Shown: positions 28,476 through 37,361 of the stretch, one piece after another | How the letters are laid out: each line of letters begins with the position of its first letter | Position numbering within the stretch: the first letter of the stretch is position 1 | Assembly: GCA_030950545.1 (NCBI GenBank) | Contig: JAUZRJ010000147.1 | Location: 1 to 37,361, forward strand | Direction: 5' to 3' | Length of the DNA stretch: 37,361 nt | Source: Aquificota bacterium | Lineage (GTDB): Bacteria; Aquificota; Aquificia; Aquificales; Aquificaceae | Made by a program: the position numbers and the translations under genes | The notes under the pieces: model-generated | Seen by the model: only the letters and a program-made list of their open reading frames with translations | The model's database searches: none | What the model was told of the DNA's origin: nothing

Positions 28476-29863
28476 GAGCCTCCGAGGGTGAGCTGTCTTA
28501 TCCTGACCGTCGGCTGGGCGTCAGTAACGGGAACCCCCTGACCGTCCTTACCGCAGGTCCCTATAGCCCAGCCGAGATCGTTTCCCACCGCGTCTATGTC
28601 CTGGAGGGCTTTCGGGCCGTTCCCTATCAATGTGGCACCTCTTATTGGATAGGTTATCTCCCCGTTCTCTATCATGTAGCCTTCCATTATCTCGAAGACG
28701 AAGTCCCCCGTTACCGTGTTCACCTCACCCCCTCCCATCTTAACCACGTAGACACCCCTCTTCGTGTCCCTGATTATGTCCTCTGGGTTGTCTTTCCCTT
28801 TCTCTATGAAGGTGTTGGTCATCCTGACTATGGGAACGTGGGCGTAGCTCTGGCGTCTTCCGTTTCCTGTTGACTCCCTCCCCTCCTTCATGGCCCTCAA
28901 CCTGTCGTACATGTAACCCACAAGGTAACCTTTCTCTATGAGTACTTTCCTCTGGGCGGGAACACCTTCGTCGTCCACGGTGAAGGACCCGTTCCTGTCG
29001 GGGAGGGTGGCGTCGTCCACAACGGTCACAAGATCACTTGCCACCTTACGTCCCAGCTTCCCCGAGTAAACGGAGAGACCCTTCTGGACCAGATCAGCCT
29101 CGAGTCCGTGACCCACCGCTTCGTGGATCATGGTCCCTCCCGCTTGAGAGGAGAGGACAACCGTGAAGGTTCCCGCGGGAGCCGGTTTGGCGGAGAGCAT
29201 AAGTATAGCCCTCTCCGCAGCCCTCTGGGCGACGACTTCAGGAGGGACCTCATCGAATATCTCGAACCCCTTCCTTCCCCCTATGGACTCGTACCCCTTC
29301 TGGAGGGTGTGTCCGTCGCTCGCAACCACCTCGACGTAGAAGACTATCCTCTTCTGGACGTCCTCCGCCATCTCCCCGAGTGTGTTTACGATGAGGATCT
29401 CCCTCGTCCTGTCCATGAGGACGGAGAGGACCTGTTTTATCCTGTCACCGTAGCTTCTCGCCTTCTCGTCCGCCCTTTTCAGGATCTCCGCCCTGAACCT
29501 GAGGTCCACCGCGTCCGGGTCCACAACCACAGGTGTCCAGCCCTCCAGGTATCTCTTTCCGACCGCAACAGGACCGTAACCCTCACCCCTTGCGAGGGTC
29601 TTCGCTATATGCATGAGGTTTTCAAAGGTGGGATCGTTTGTGTACCCGTAGTACGTCCTGCCGTTCTTCAAGAGCCTTATACCCACTCCCTCATCGTGTC
29701 CGTGGAGGATCCTGTCGATCTTCCTGTCCTCCAGCTCCATCCTGGTCGTCCTGGACCTCTCGTAGAAGATCTCTCCGTACTCACCGCCCTGGGACATGAG
29801 GTTGGACAGTATAGCTCCCGCCTTGTCCTTTATCATCTCCTTCACGTCTGACATGGCTTCCAC
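28463..29863 (-). CDS. tldD: TldD-like metalloprotease
   Basis: 466 aa. GGTMIHEAVGHGLEADLVQKG, GSFTVDDEGVPAQRKVLIEKG, NTVTGDFVFEIMEGYMIENGEI. Confidence 0.95.
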   Translation of the reverse strand: MEAMSDVKEMIKDKAGAILSNLMSQGGEYGEIFYERSRTTRMELEDRKIDRILHGHDEGVGIRLLKNGRTYYGYTNDPTFENLMHIAKTLARGEGYGPVAVGKRYLEGWTPVVVDPDAVDLRFRAEILKRADEKARSYGDRIKQVLSVLMDRTREILIVNTLGEMAEDVQKRIVFYVEVVASDGHTLQKGYESIGGRKGFEIFDEVPPEVVAQRAAERAILMLSAKPAPAGTFTVVLSSQAGGTMIHEAVGHGLEADLVQKGLSVYSGKLGRKVASDLVTVVDDATLPDRNGSFTVDDEGVPAQRKVLIEKGYLVGYMYDRLRAMKEGRESTGNGRRQSYAHVPIVRMTNTFIEKGKDNPEDIIRDTKRGVYVVKMGGGEVNTVTGDFVFEIMEGYMIENGEITYPIRGATLIGNGPKALQDIDAVGNDLGWAIGTCGKDGQGVPVTDAQPTVRIRQLTLGGSQVR

Positions 29864-29876
29864 CTGTGACCTCCTT

Positions 29877-30134
29877 TTAAAAGTTTAGGTCCTCCTCATC
29901 CGACTCTCCTATGATCTCGAGACCCCTGATGTGCTTTTTCATCCCCTCAAGTACGCTGATCAGCTCCGCGAACCTGTCAGGTGAGGCTATCAGGTCCACA
30001 AGGCCTTCACCTCTTCCCCTCGTTCTGGCGAGGGCTATCCTGCCCGCACCGTCCAGAAGGGCGTTCAGCAGTCCCACCTCACTGACGGGAACCTTTACGG
30101 TCAGTATCCTCGCCTTTACTCCCTTTTCTCTCAT
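29877..30134 (-). CDS. Small conserved protein, DUF4911-like
   Basis: 85 aa downstream of dnaX; overlaps the -1-frame extension of dnaX. Confidence 0.65.
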   Translation of the reverse strand: MREKGVKARILTVKVPVSEVGLLNALLDGAGRIALARTRGRGEGLVDLIASPDRFAELISVLEGMKKHIRGLEIIGESDEEDLNF

Positions 30135-30170
30135 ACCTTACCAGCTTGGCGTTAAAGACCTCCATCACCT

Positions 30171-31523
30171 TCAGAACAGACTGGTCGTATCCTTCCCCGG
30201 AGGGGGTTTTTTTTTAAGCACCCTGAACTCTACCTCGGGAACGGACCTTGCCACCCTTTCAAGCTCTTCCCTGACGGTCCTGTAGGTGTCCTCCTCTATC
30301 TCGTAAACGGTCTTCCCGTTCTCTATCCTCTTCTGGGCGGACTCTATCGCCTTACGGGCGATGGGTGAGACAAGAGCTTTTATCCTCTCCTCGGGGTCTT
30401 CCCGGACCTCCCCGGTCTTTGGACCTGTCTCAAGTATTCTGGAGATCGGAACTATCTCCTTCACTATCAGGGTTTTCACGACCGCCAGTTCGTAAGCCCT
30501 AAGAGGCGGTCTCGCCCTTGCCTCAAGCTTTCCTCTCGTTATGACGTTTTCGATGTACAGGAGAGCTTCCAGGGGGTACCCTTCAAACTCTGAGTAGACC
30601 TCGGGTTCATCGAGGACCCTTCCGGGTTCCCTAAGGCTCTTGAAGAGCACCGCGTTTCTGACCTCCTCCTCAAGGACCTCCCAGAACTTGTTCAGGTTGT
30701 AGCCTCTGTTGTAGAGGTCTCTCAGGAAGCGGACCGCCTCGTCCACTTCTGATTCCAGAAGGAGCTTCATGAACTCCCTCACCTTTGACCTGCTTATTAT
30801 CCCGAGGAACTCCTCCACGACCTCCTCGGTAACCCTGTCACCCCCCGCGAGGCTCGCCTGGTCAAGGAGGGACGCAGCGTCCCTCATACACCCCTCCGAG
30901 GCGGACGCTATCATCCTTAAAGCCTCTTCCGTGAACTCTATGTTTTCCTTACCGCATATCATCTTAAGGTACTCCACTATCTTCTCTTCACTTATCCTGC
31001 TGAACATTATCCTCTGACATCTGGAGAGTATGGTGGGGATTATCTTCTCGTACTCGGTCGTGCAGAGTATAAAAACCGTTCTCGGGGGCGGTTCTTCGAG
31101 GGTCTTGAGGAGGGCGTTAAAGGCCTCCTTAGTGAGCATGTGGGCCTCGTCGATTATGTAAACCTTGGTCTTACCCTTAATGGGTGTGTAGCTGACCGCC
31201 TCCTTGAGGGCCCTTATGTCGTCTATACCTCTGTTGGAGGCTGCGTCCATCTCAACGAGGTCCGGAAAGGAACCCCTTTCGATCTCCCTGCAGTTCTCAC
31301 ACTCACCGCAGGGCTCACCGTCCGCAGGGTTGAGGCAGTTCAGGGCTTTGGCGAGGATCCTGGCGAGGGTCGTTTTGCCCACACCTCTCGGACCCGCAAA
31401 TAGGTAGGCGTGGGACACCCTGTCTTCCTTTACCGCGTTCTTCAGGACCCTTACGGGGACCTCCTGACCCACAACCTCCCTGAAGAACCTCGGCCTGTAC
31501 TTTCTCGCGAAAGGTATGTACAT
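30171..31523 (-). CDS. dnaX: DNA polymerase III gamma/tau subunit (zero-frame product 450 aa)
   Basis: FARKYRPRFFREVVGQE, GPRGVGKTTLARILAKALNC, zinc module CGECENC, VYIIDEAHMLTKEAFNALLKTLEEPP. Possible -1 frameshift product ends at 30079. Confidence 0.96.
   Translation of the reverse strand: MYIPFARKYRPRFFREVVGQEVPVRVLKNAVKEDRVSHAYLFAGPRGVGKTTLARILAKALNCLNPADGEPCGECENCREIERGSFPDLVEMDAASNRGIDDIRALKEAVSYTPIKGKTKVYIIDEAHMLTKEAFNALLKTLEEPPPRTVFILCTTEYEKIIPTILSRCQRIMFSRISEEKIVEYLKMICGKENIEFTEEALRMIASASEGCMRDAASLLDQASLAGGDRVTEEVVEEFLGIISRSKVREFMKLLLESEVDEAVRFLRDLYNRGYNLNKFWEVLEEEVRNAVLFKSLREPGRVLDEPEVYSEFEGYPLEALLYIENVITRGKLEARARPPLRAYELAVVKTLIVKEIVPISRILETGPKTGEVREDPEERIKALVSPIARKAIESAQKRIENGKTVYEIEEDTYRTVREELERVARSVPEVEFRVLKKKPPPGKDTTSLF
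30207..30215 (-). promoter_or_regulatory. A9 slippery run in dnaX
   Basis: Minus strand GTG CTT AAA AAA AAA CCC CCT CCG GGG. The -1 frame continues 42 codons to TGA at 30079-30081. Confidence 0.65.
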
Positions 31524-31534
31524 GACTACATTTT

Positions 31535-31611
31535 ACCCCGCACCCGGGACGGCGGGCTTACCCTTGCTCCCTTTCGGGCCTGGGGGGTTCACCCTGTCCC
31601 GTTGCGGGGCT
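31535..31611 (-). ncRNA. ffs: Signal recognition particle RNA (small bacterial 4.5S type)
   Basis: Minus strand GCCCCGCAACGGGACAGGGUGAACCCCCCAGGCCCGAAAGGGAGCAAGGGUAAGCCCGCCGUCCCGGGUGCGGGGU. Conserved CAGG/AGCA symmetric loop, CCC-GAAA-GGG tetraloop hairpin, closing GCCCCGC/GCGGGG stem. Confidence 0.93.
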
Positions 31612-31618
31612 TCTTATT

Positions 31619-31624
31619 AATATA
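31619..31624 (-). promoter_or_regulatory. -10 element for the ffs-dnaX transcript
   Basis: Minus strand TATATT, 7 nt before the predicted 5' end of the SRP RNA; -35 weak (about 3/6). Confidence 0.45.
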
Positions 31625-31626
31625 CC

Positions 31627-31833
31627 TCAGCATGGACACTCCTTCACGCCCAGACGTCTGTAAAGGGATACGACAGGACACCAGTTGGTAAAGGCTGACT
31701 GGATCTGATTCAGGGCCATAAAGACTATGAAGGCTTTCCAGAACCAGTGCACATCAGCTTTCAGTATGCCAGCGAAGAAAACGACAAGGAGCACGGACCC
31801 GGAGGTTAACCTTAAGAGTCTATCCATACTCAT
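31627..31833 (-). CDS. YgaP-like transmembrane protein (DUF2892)
   Basis: 68 aa. MDRLLRLTSGSVLLVVFFAG...NQIQSAFTNWCPVVSLYRRLGVKECPC; RBS AAGGAGG upstream. Confidence 0.85.
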   Translation of the reverse strand: MSMDRLLRLTSGSVLLVVFFAGILKADVHWFWKAFIVFMALNQIQSAFTNWCPVVSLYRRLGVKECPC

Positions 31834-31855
31834 GACCCTTACCTCCTTAAGAACT

Positions 31856-31869
31856 TTAGAATATTCTAA
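31856..31869. promoter_or_regulatory. 14-bp perfect palindrome, candidate operator of the DUF2892 gene
   Basis: TTAGAATATTCTAA, about 23 bp upstream of the 31833 start codon. Confidence 0.45.
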
Positions 31870-31884
31870 TATACTTAATTAAAT

Positions 31885-31912
31885 TTGCAAGTTCCGTGCG
31901 GAAAGCTATATT
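31885..31912 (+). promoter_or_regulatory. Promoter of the yceD-rpmF-plsX-fabH operon with a dyad in the spacer
   Basis: TTGCAA (31885-31890), 16 nt, TATATT (31907-31912); spacer contains TTCCG-TG-CGGAA (31892-31903). Confidence 0.5.
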
Positions 31913-31947
31913 TATTTCAGGTAGAAAAAATCCCAAGGAAGAGGGCC

Positions 31948-32478
31948 ATGATAGTTCTGAACCTCAAGGAGATCTTTGAGAGGGAAACGCGTTTTGAGGG
32001 CAGGTACTCCCTCTCACCTCAGGACATAAAGTTCCCTCCGGACATAGGTGAGATAAAGGAACCCGTGGAGGTCTATGTGGAGATAACGAGGGACGACAGG
32101 GGATACAACGTTCACCTTGACATCAAGGGTAAGGTTGAGCTCGAATGTAGCAGATGCCTTGAGGTCTTCGAGAAGGACCTTTCCCAGACCAAGAACAAGC
32201 ACATAGAGCGCTATCCTGTCGAGGAGACGATTCATCTGTCTCCGGAAGACCTGGATGTTTCCTTCATGGAGGAGCCTGATCTCATAAGTCTGGAAGACCT
32301 CGTGAGGGAGGAGCTTATACTGGAGATACCCATGAAGCCCCTCTGCAGGCCCGACTGCCCCGGAATAGACTCACCTCACCTCCTGTTCGGAGACCTGGAG
32401 GACAGGCGCGAGGATCCGAGATTTGCTATACTAAAGAACCTGCTGAGGGACCCGGAGGTGAAGGATGGCAGCACCTAA
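31948..32478 (+). CDS. yceD: YceD/DUF177 family protein
   Basis: Start MIVLNLKEIFERETRF at 31948. LDIKGKVELECSRCLEVFEKDL and LCRPDCPGI motifs; upstream of rpmF. Confidence 0.9.
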   Translation: MIVLNLKEIFERETRFEGRYSLSPQDIKFPPDIGEIKEPVEVYVEITRDDRGYNVHLDIKGKVELECSRCLEVFEKDLSQTKNKHIERYPVEETIHLSPEDLDVSFMEEPDLISLEDLVREELILEIPMKPLCRPDCPGIDSPHLLFGDLEDRREDPRFAILKNLLRDPEVKDGST

Positions 32479-32650
32479 GGCGAGGACTTCCAAGTGGAGG
32501 AGGGACAGAAGAAGGGCCCAGAACTTTTTCGGTAAGTTCAGGATACCATCCCTTTCCGAGTGTCCCAACTGCGGTGAGAAGATAATACCCCACAGGGTCT
32601 GTCCTTACTGCGGGTACTACAAGGGAAGGGAAGTGGTAAGCGTGGACTGA
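32465..32650 (+). CDS. rpmF: 50S ribosomal protein L32
   Basis: 61 aa. MAAPKARTSKWRRDRRRAQNF...CPNCGEKIIPHRVCPYCGYYKGREVV. Confidence 0.97.
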   Translation: MAAPKARTSKWRRDRRRAQNFFGKFRIPSLSECPNCGEKIIPHRVCPYCGYYKGREVVSVD

Positions 32651-33669
32651 TGGAAGAGATCAGTTTCGCTGTTGACTGCATGGGGGGGGATTACGCCCCC
32701 CTTGAGATAGTCAGGGGTTGTATCTTAGCCGCGGAACAGCTGGGACACAGGATCCTGCTCGTTGGTGACGGTGAAGAGATAGAGAAAATCCTCAAAAAGG
32801 CGGGAAGGTTAAACGACCCGCTACTCCAGATAGTCCACGCCCCCGAAAGTATAGGCATGGACGAGCCTCCTTCATCTGTTCTGAGAAAGAAAAACTCTTC
32901 TCTGTACACAGCTGCCAGACTCGTGAGAGAGGGCAGTGCGGAGGGTTTGATCTCAGCGGGTAACACGGGGGCGGTCTTGGCGGTCGGCAAGTTCATAGTC
33001 GGTGTTGAGGAGGAGGTGGAAAGACCCGCCATAGCGGTGGCCCTTCCGAACCCGCGGGGCAAAACGGTCCTCATAGACGTGGGAGCGAACGTGGACTCAA
33101 AGCCAAAGCACCTGGTTCAGTTCGCGGTCATAGGCCACACCTACGCGGAGGAGATCCTGGGTGTAAGGAACCCGAGGATAGGTCTTCTGAGCATAGGCGA
33201 GGAGGAGGGAAAGGGAAACGAACTCGTGAGGGAGACCTACCCCCTTCTTAAGCAGACAGGTCTCAACTTTGCGGGAAACGCGGAAGGGAGGGACATATAC
33301 GCGGGAACCTTTGACGTCATAGTCTGCGACGGTTTTATAGGGAACGTGATCCTCAAAGCGAGCGAGAGTCTTGGTATGGCGGTGGTTCAGATGATCAAGG
33401 AGGAGGTAAAGAGGAGCGTCATCGCAAGGCTCGGAGCTTTTCTGCTCATGCCCGCCCTTGCACGGTTCAAGAAAAAGGCGGACTTCGCGGAATACGGAGG
33501 CATACCGCTACTCGGGGCCAGAAAACCTGTTATAATAACCCACGGGAGAGCAAACGCTAAAGCCATAAAAAATGCGGTGAAGGTGGCTACGGATTTCCTC
33601 CACACCGACTTTAACAGAAAGCTGGTGGAGAACATGAAGAGGCTGATCCCCGAGGGAGTGAAGGTCTGA
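32650..33669 (+). CDS. plsX: Phosphate acyltransferase PlsX
   Basis: 339 aa. FAVDCMGGDYAPLEIVRG, SAGNTGAVLAVGKF, CDGFIGNVILKASE. Confidence 0.97.
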   Translation: MEEISFAVDCMGGDYAPLEIVRGCILAAEQLGHRILLVGDGEEIEKILKKAGRLNDPLLQIVHAPESIGMDEPPSSVLRKKNSSLYTAARLVREGSAEGLISAGNTGAVLAVGKFIVGVEEEVERPAIAVALPNPRGKTVLIDVGANVDSKPKHLVQFAVIGHTYAEEILGVRNPRIGLLSIGEEEGKGNELVRETYPLLKQTGLNFAGNAEGRDIYAGTFDVIVCDGFIGNVILKASESLGMAVVQMIKEEVKRSVIARLGAFLLMPALARFKKKADFAEYGGIPLLGARKPVIITHGRANAKAIKNAVKVATDFLHTDFNRKLVENMKRLIPEGVKV

Positions 33670-34598
33670 TGGGGACGAAGATAGTGGGAACGGGTGTTTA
33701 CCTTCCGAGGACCGTTCTCACAAACCTGGACCTTGAGAACATGGTGGACACCACAGACGAGTGGATAACCACGAGAACGGGCATAAAGGAGAGGAGGATA
33801 GCAAAGGAGGAAAGCGTTCTGGAAATGGCGCTGAACGCCTCCGCGGAGGCGATAAGGGAAGCGGGTGTATCGCCCCGGGAGATAGACGCGGTCATAGTTG
33901 CCACCCTGACACCCGAGAAGAGGTTTCCCTCCACAGGTTGCCTCCTCCAGGCGGAACTCGGCGTAGATAAAGGGTTCGCCTTTGACATCTCCGCTGCCTG
34001 CAGCGGGTTCATATACGCCCTTGAGATCGCGGACTCCCTCCTTAAGACCGAAAAGGCGGACAGGGTGCTGATAGTCGGTGTTGAGAAGCTCTCCGAGATC
34101 GTTGACTGGGAGGACAGGAGTACCTGCGTCCTTTTCGGTGATGGTGCGGGGGCGGTTCTCCTGGAGAGGTCTTCGGACGGGAGTGACGTCCTCGCATCGA
34201 GGATGTACTCGGACGGAAATCTGTGGGACCTTCTCTACGCGGATAACTGCGGATATATAAAGATGAAAGGGAGGGAGCTGTTTAAGGTTGCGGTCAGGAA
34301 TATGGAAGAGGTGTGCAGGGAAGTCCTGGAGACCGCCGGTGTGGGTCCTGAGGAGGTCGATGTGGTGATACCTCATCAGGCCAACGTCAGGATAATAAAC
34401 TCTCTTGCGGAAAGGCTCGGGATACCGAGGGAGAGGTTCTTTGTGAACATAGAAAGGTACGGGAACACGTCCGCAGCGTCCATACCCATAGCCCTCCACG
34501 AAGCTCTGAAAGGAGGTAAGGTAGAGAGGGGAGACCTTGTCCTGTTCACAGCTATGGGGGGAGGTCTAACCTGGGGTGCGGTTCTGATCAGGTTCTGA
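33669..34598 (+). CDS. fabH: 3-oxoacyl-ACP synthase III
   Basis: 309 aa. [41 protein letters not shown]. Confidence 0.97.
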   Translation: MGTKIVGTGVYLPRTVLTNLDLENMVDTTDEWITTRTGIKERRIAKEESVLEMALNASAEAIREAGVSPREIDAVIVATLTPEKRFPSTGCLLQAELGVDKGFAFDISAACSGFIYALEIADSLLKTEKADRVLIVGVEKLSEIVDWEDRSTCVLFGDGAGAVLLERSSDGSDVLASRMYSDGNLWDLLYADNCGYIKMKGRELFKVAVRNMEEVCREVLETAGVGPEEVDVVIPHQANVRIINSLAERLGIPRERFFVNIERYGNTSAASIPIALHEALKGGKVERGDLVLFTAMGGGLTWGAVLIRF

Positions 34599-36576
34599 TC
34601 CTGTCAAGGACCTCGGACACGTCCTTTAACGGACTCTCACAGACATAGTTCCTGCAAAGGTAAAAAACCTTATCCTCTCCCTCCTCCGCGGAAAATACAC
34701 CTTCAGGTACGAAGACCTCCCTCTGAACCCTGAGCAGGTCCTCGGAGACACCCTTCCCCTTACCCTTCAGCTCAACGGTCCCGTTAACGAGCAGGTCAAG
34801 GGCAATCACAGAAAAGGTGTGTGCGGAAGGGATCAGGCTTATCTCTCCACCGAAGGACTCGAGACACCTTTCCGCCTCCTTTACAAGGTCTTCCTTCCCC
34901 GTCAACCTGCCTATCCTTATCAGGTTAAAGGCCATCACGCTGTTTCCGGATGGGGTCGCGCCGTCGTATATCTCCCTCTTCCTTACGAGAACCTCCTCCC
35001 CGTAGTCCGGTGTCTTGAAAAAGCCACCCCCTTTGTCCCTGAAGTGTTTGAGAACGTGGTCCACAAGCTCAAGGGCTCTGTCCAGGTAGGTCTTTTCAAA
35101 GGTCCCGAAGTAAAGCTCCGTAAGACCCCATATGAGGTAGGCGTAGTCCTCCAGGAAACCCCATATCTCCGCTGTACCGTCCTTGTACCTGTGGAGGACC
35201 CTGTCCCCCTTTACTGTGTTCCTGAGTATGAAATCCGCGGTCTTTCTCGCTGTATCCACGAAGTCTCTTCTTCCGAGGAGAACACCTGCCCTTGAGAAGC
35301 CCGCTACCGCAAGTCCGTTCCAGTCAGTCAGGACCTTCTCGTCCCTCAGGGGTCTTACCCTGTTTTCCCTCGCTCTGAAGAGCTTCTCCCTTATCTCCTC
35401 TATCCTTCTCCAGAGTCCCTCATCAGGGACCGTACTCATGTAAAGGATGTTCCTTCCCGTCTTCTCACGGGTCGCCTCCTCAAGGTAGTTGCCGTCCTCT
35501 TCCAGTGAGAACACCCTTTTTGCCAGGCTGAACTCCTCCTCCGAGAGAACAGCTTTAAGCTCCTCAAAGGTCCAGGTATAGAACTTCCCCTCCTCACCTT
35601 CGCTGTCCGCATCCTCCGCGGAGAAAAAGACACCTTCAGGCGACCTCATATCCCTGGTCAGGTACTCCGCTATCTCCTCCGCTGTCTTCCTGAAGAGTCT
35701 CTCACCCGTTACCCGGAACGCTTCCGCATAGGTGTAGAGAAGGAGGGCGTTATCGTAGAGCATCTTCTCAAAGTGCGGTAGCTTCCAGTACCTGTCTGTG
35801 GAGTATCTGTGGAAACCAAAGCCCACGTGGTCCCATATACCCCCCAGCCTCATCCTCGTTAGGGTGGTTCTCACCATATCAAGAGCCTTCTGGTTCTTGG
35901 TTCTCCTGTAGTATCTCATCAAGAACATCAGGTTGTGGGGAACGGGGAACTTGGGCGCGGACCCGAAACCCCCGTACTCAGAGTCGAAACTACCGAACAG
36001 CTCACCGAAGGTTCTGTGGATAACAGCTTCATCGAGTTCTCCCCTTGAGGGTTCTTTCTCCTCCTTAACCGCCTGGGCCACCTTGCTTGCTATCTCCTCA
36101 AGCTTTTCCCTGTTCTCCCTCCAGGCCTTGGCTACTGTGAGGAGAATTTCTTTGAGTCCTGGCCTTCCGTATCTTCCCTCCTTGGGAAAGTAGGTCCCTG
36201 CGAAGAAGGGTCTCCTGTCCGGAGTCATTATTATCGTGAGGGGCCACCCTCCGGTTCCCGTCATCGCCTGACACACGGACATGTAAACCGAGTCTATATC
36301 TGGCCTCTCCTCCCTGTCCACCTTGATGGAGACGAAGTTCTCGTTGAGTATCCTCGCTATCTCCTCATCTTCAAAGGACTCCTTTTCCATCACATGACAC
36401 CAGTGGCAGGTAGAGTAGCCTATGGACAGGAACACGGGCTTGTCTTCCTTCCTGGCCTTCTCGAAGGCCTCCTCACACCAGGGAAACCAGTCAACGGGGT
36501 TGTAGGCGTGTTGTAGGAGATAAGGGCTTTTCTCCTTTATCAGTCTGTTTGGCTTCTTCATCTGAATAAATTTCAC
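34588..36576 (-). CDS. Thioredoxin-domain (DUF255/YyaL, spermatogenesis-associated protein 20-like) protein
   Basis: 662 aa. [63 protein letters not shown]. Confidence 0.94.
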   Translation of the reverse strand: MKFIQMKKPNRLIKEKSPYLLQHAYNPVDWFPWCEEAFEKARKEDKPVFLSIGYSTCHWCHVMEKESFEDEEIARILNENFVSIKVDREERPDIDSVYMSVCQAMTGTGGWPLTIIMTPDRRPFFAGTYFPKEGRYGRPGLKEILLTVAKAWRENREKLEEIASKVAQAVKEEKEPSRGELDEAVIHRTFGELFGSFDSEYGGFGSAPKFPVPHNLMFLMRYYRRTKNQKALDMVRTTLTRMRLGGIWDHVGFGFHRYSTDRYWKLPHFEKMLYDNALLLYTYAEAFRVTGERLFRKTAEEIAEYLTRDMRSPEGVFFSAEDADSEGEEGKFYTWTFEELKAVLSEEEFSLAKRVFSLEEDGNYLEEATREKTGRNILYMSTVPDEGLWRRIEEIREKLFRARENRVRPLRDEKVLTDWNGLAVAGFSRAGVLLGRRDFVDTARKTADFILRNTVKGDRVLHRYKDGTAEIWGFLEDYAYLIWGLTELYFGTFEKTYLDRALELVDHVLKHFRDKGGGFFKTPDYGEEVLVRKREIYDGATPSGNSVMAFNLIRIGRLTGKEDLVKEAERCLESFGGEISLIPSAHTFSVIALDLLVNGTVELKGKGKGVSEDLLRVQREVFVPEGVFSAEEGEDKVFYLCRNYVCESPLKDVSEVLDRIRT

Positions 36577-36602
36577 CCACAGAGGTGGGTCCCGCGATGA
36601 CT

Positions 36603-37361
36603 TCAGTCATTTGCGAGCCTGACCACCATGTGGACAAGCCCTCTGGTCACTCTGGAAAGGGCTTCAAAGTCCAGCTTGTCCGGTGTGTCCAGGGGCGTGT
36701 GGTAGTAAGGGTTTCTGAAAGGGGCTGTGTCGGTTACCATTATGGCGGGGGCGCCTATCCGCCAGAAGGACCAGTGGTCGGACCACCCCGCTCCCGGTAT
36801 CCAGCCGGGAACCGCACCCTTTTCCGCTGGGAAGTCTGTTCCTTCCCTGAAGTACCTGAAGGCCCTTTCAAGAAAACCCTTTGACTTCAGGTTTCCCACA
36901 AAGCCGATGAAGTTACCGACGGTCGGGTAAAGGAACCTGAAGAAGAAGTAGGGATACCTCTGGGAGTCTGGCTCCTGAGTATAGTAGCCTATGCTCTCCA
37001 GGCTGACCATGCCGTGGACCTTTACCTTCAGCGATCTTGCGTACACGAGGCTACCCATAAGGTCCGTCTGAAAGTAGGGAGGCTCCTCGTTTGTGAAGAA
37101 CACAAGCCTTACCTCCCTTCTGAACTTCTTGCCTTTAAGGGCTTCCGCTATAGCCAGCAGTGATGCAACACCGCTTGCGTTGTCGTCCGCACCGGGCGTG
37201 CCCGGAGCTGTGTCGTAGTGAGCTCCTACAACGAGGACCTCTTCCTGCTTTCCCTCCAGTCTCACCTCAAGGTTGGCGCACTCCCGCCCGTCCGCCCTGA
37301 AAACCTGCTTCCTCACCCTGTAGCCCATGCGGGAAAGCTCCCCCTCTATGAGCTCTTCCGC
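36603..37361 (-). CDS. M28-family zinc peptidase, N-terminus beyond window
   Basis: [45 protein letters not shown]. Frame stays open to base 37361 upstream of the track ORF start. Confidence 0.9.
   Translation of the reverse strand, partial: AEELIEGELSRMGYRVRKQVFRADGRECANLEVRLEGKQEEVLVVGAHYDTAPGTPGADDNASGVASLLAIAEALKGKKFRREVRLVFFTNEEPPYFQTDLMGSLVYARSLKVKVHGMVSLESIGYYTQEPDSQRYPYFFFRFLYPTVGNFIGFVGNLKSKGFLERAFRYFREGTDFPAEKGAVPGWIPGAGWSDHWSFWRIGAPAIMVTDTAPFRNPYYHTPLDTPDKLDFEALSRVTRGLVHMVVRLAND

Noticed and set aside
1-37361. CRISPR array, tRNA genes, IS elements or prophage
   Set aside because: No regularly spaced repeats, cloverleaf-like sequence with CCA end, transposase or phage structural ORF was recognised; tRNAscan/CRISPR tools would be needed to be certain.

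Overview
This 37.4 kb window is compact, GC-rich and mostly housekeeping. Gene content and order look like a thermophilic Aquificales-type bacterium (inference). The left edge (1-3094, + strand) differs from the rest. It encodes a truncated ORF with a MazF/PemK-like feel, an ECF-like sigma factor (CalpS-like), a protein with a MazF-like N-terminal half (CalpT-like), and a Lon-protease/SAVED fusion with an apparent Ser140/Lys179 dyad (CalpL-like). This matches the cyclic-oligoadenylate-activated CalpL-CalpT-CalpS type III CRISPR signalling cassette. No cas gene, Cas10 or CRISPR array is visible in the window, so the cyclase must lie upstream or act in trans. The rest contains feoAB, glmS, argF, a TPR protein, a tandem universal stress protein, an inositol-monophosphatase family protein, pgk, uvrC, a flhA-flhF-flhG-fliA flagellar operon, trmD, a Xer-type recombinase, a mobB-led cluster, an NtrY-like kinase, phoU, deoC, def, a radical SAM protein, argB, tldD, dnaX, yceD-rpmF-plsX-fabH, a thioredoxin-domain (DUF255) protein and an M28 peptidase. 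Features not in the ORF track: an SRP RNA (ffs) gene just upstream of dnaX; an A9 slippery run in dnaX where a -1 shift restores a typical DnaX C-terminus; a duplicated TGAGAT-N3-ATCTYA dyad bracketing feoA; and several candidate operator palindromes. All product calls are by eye, with no database searches.
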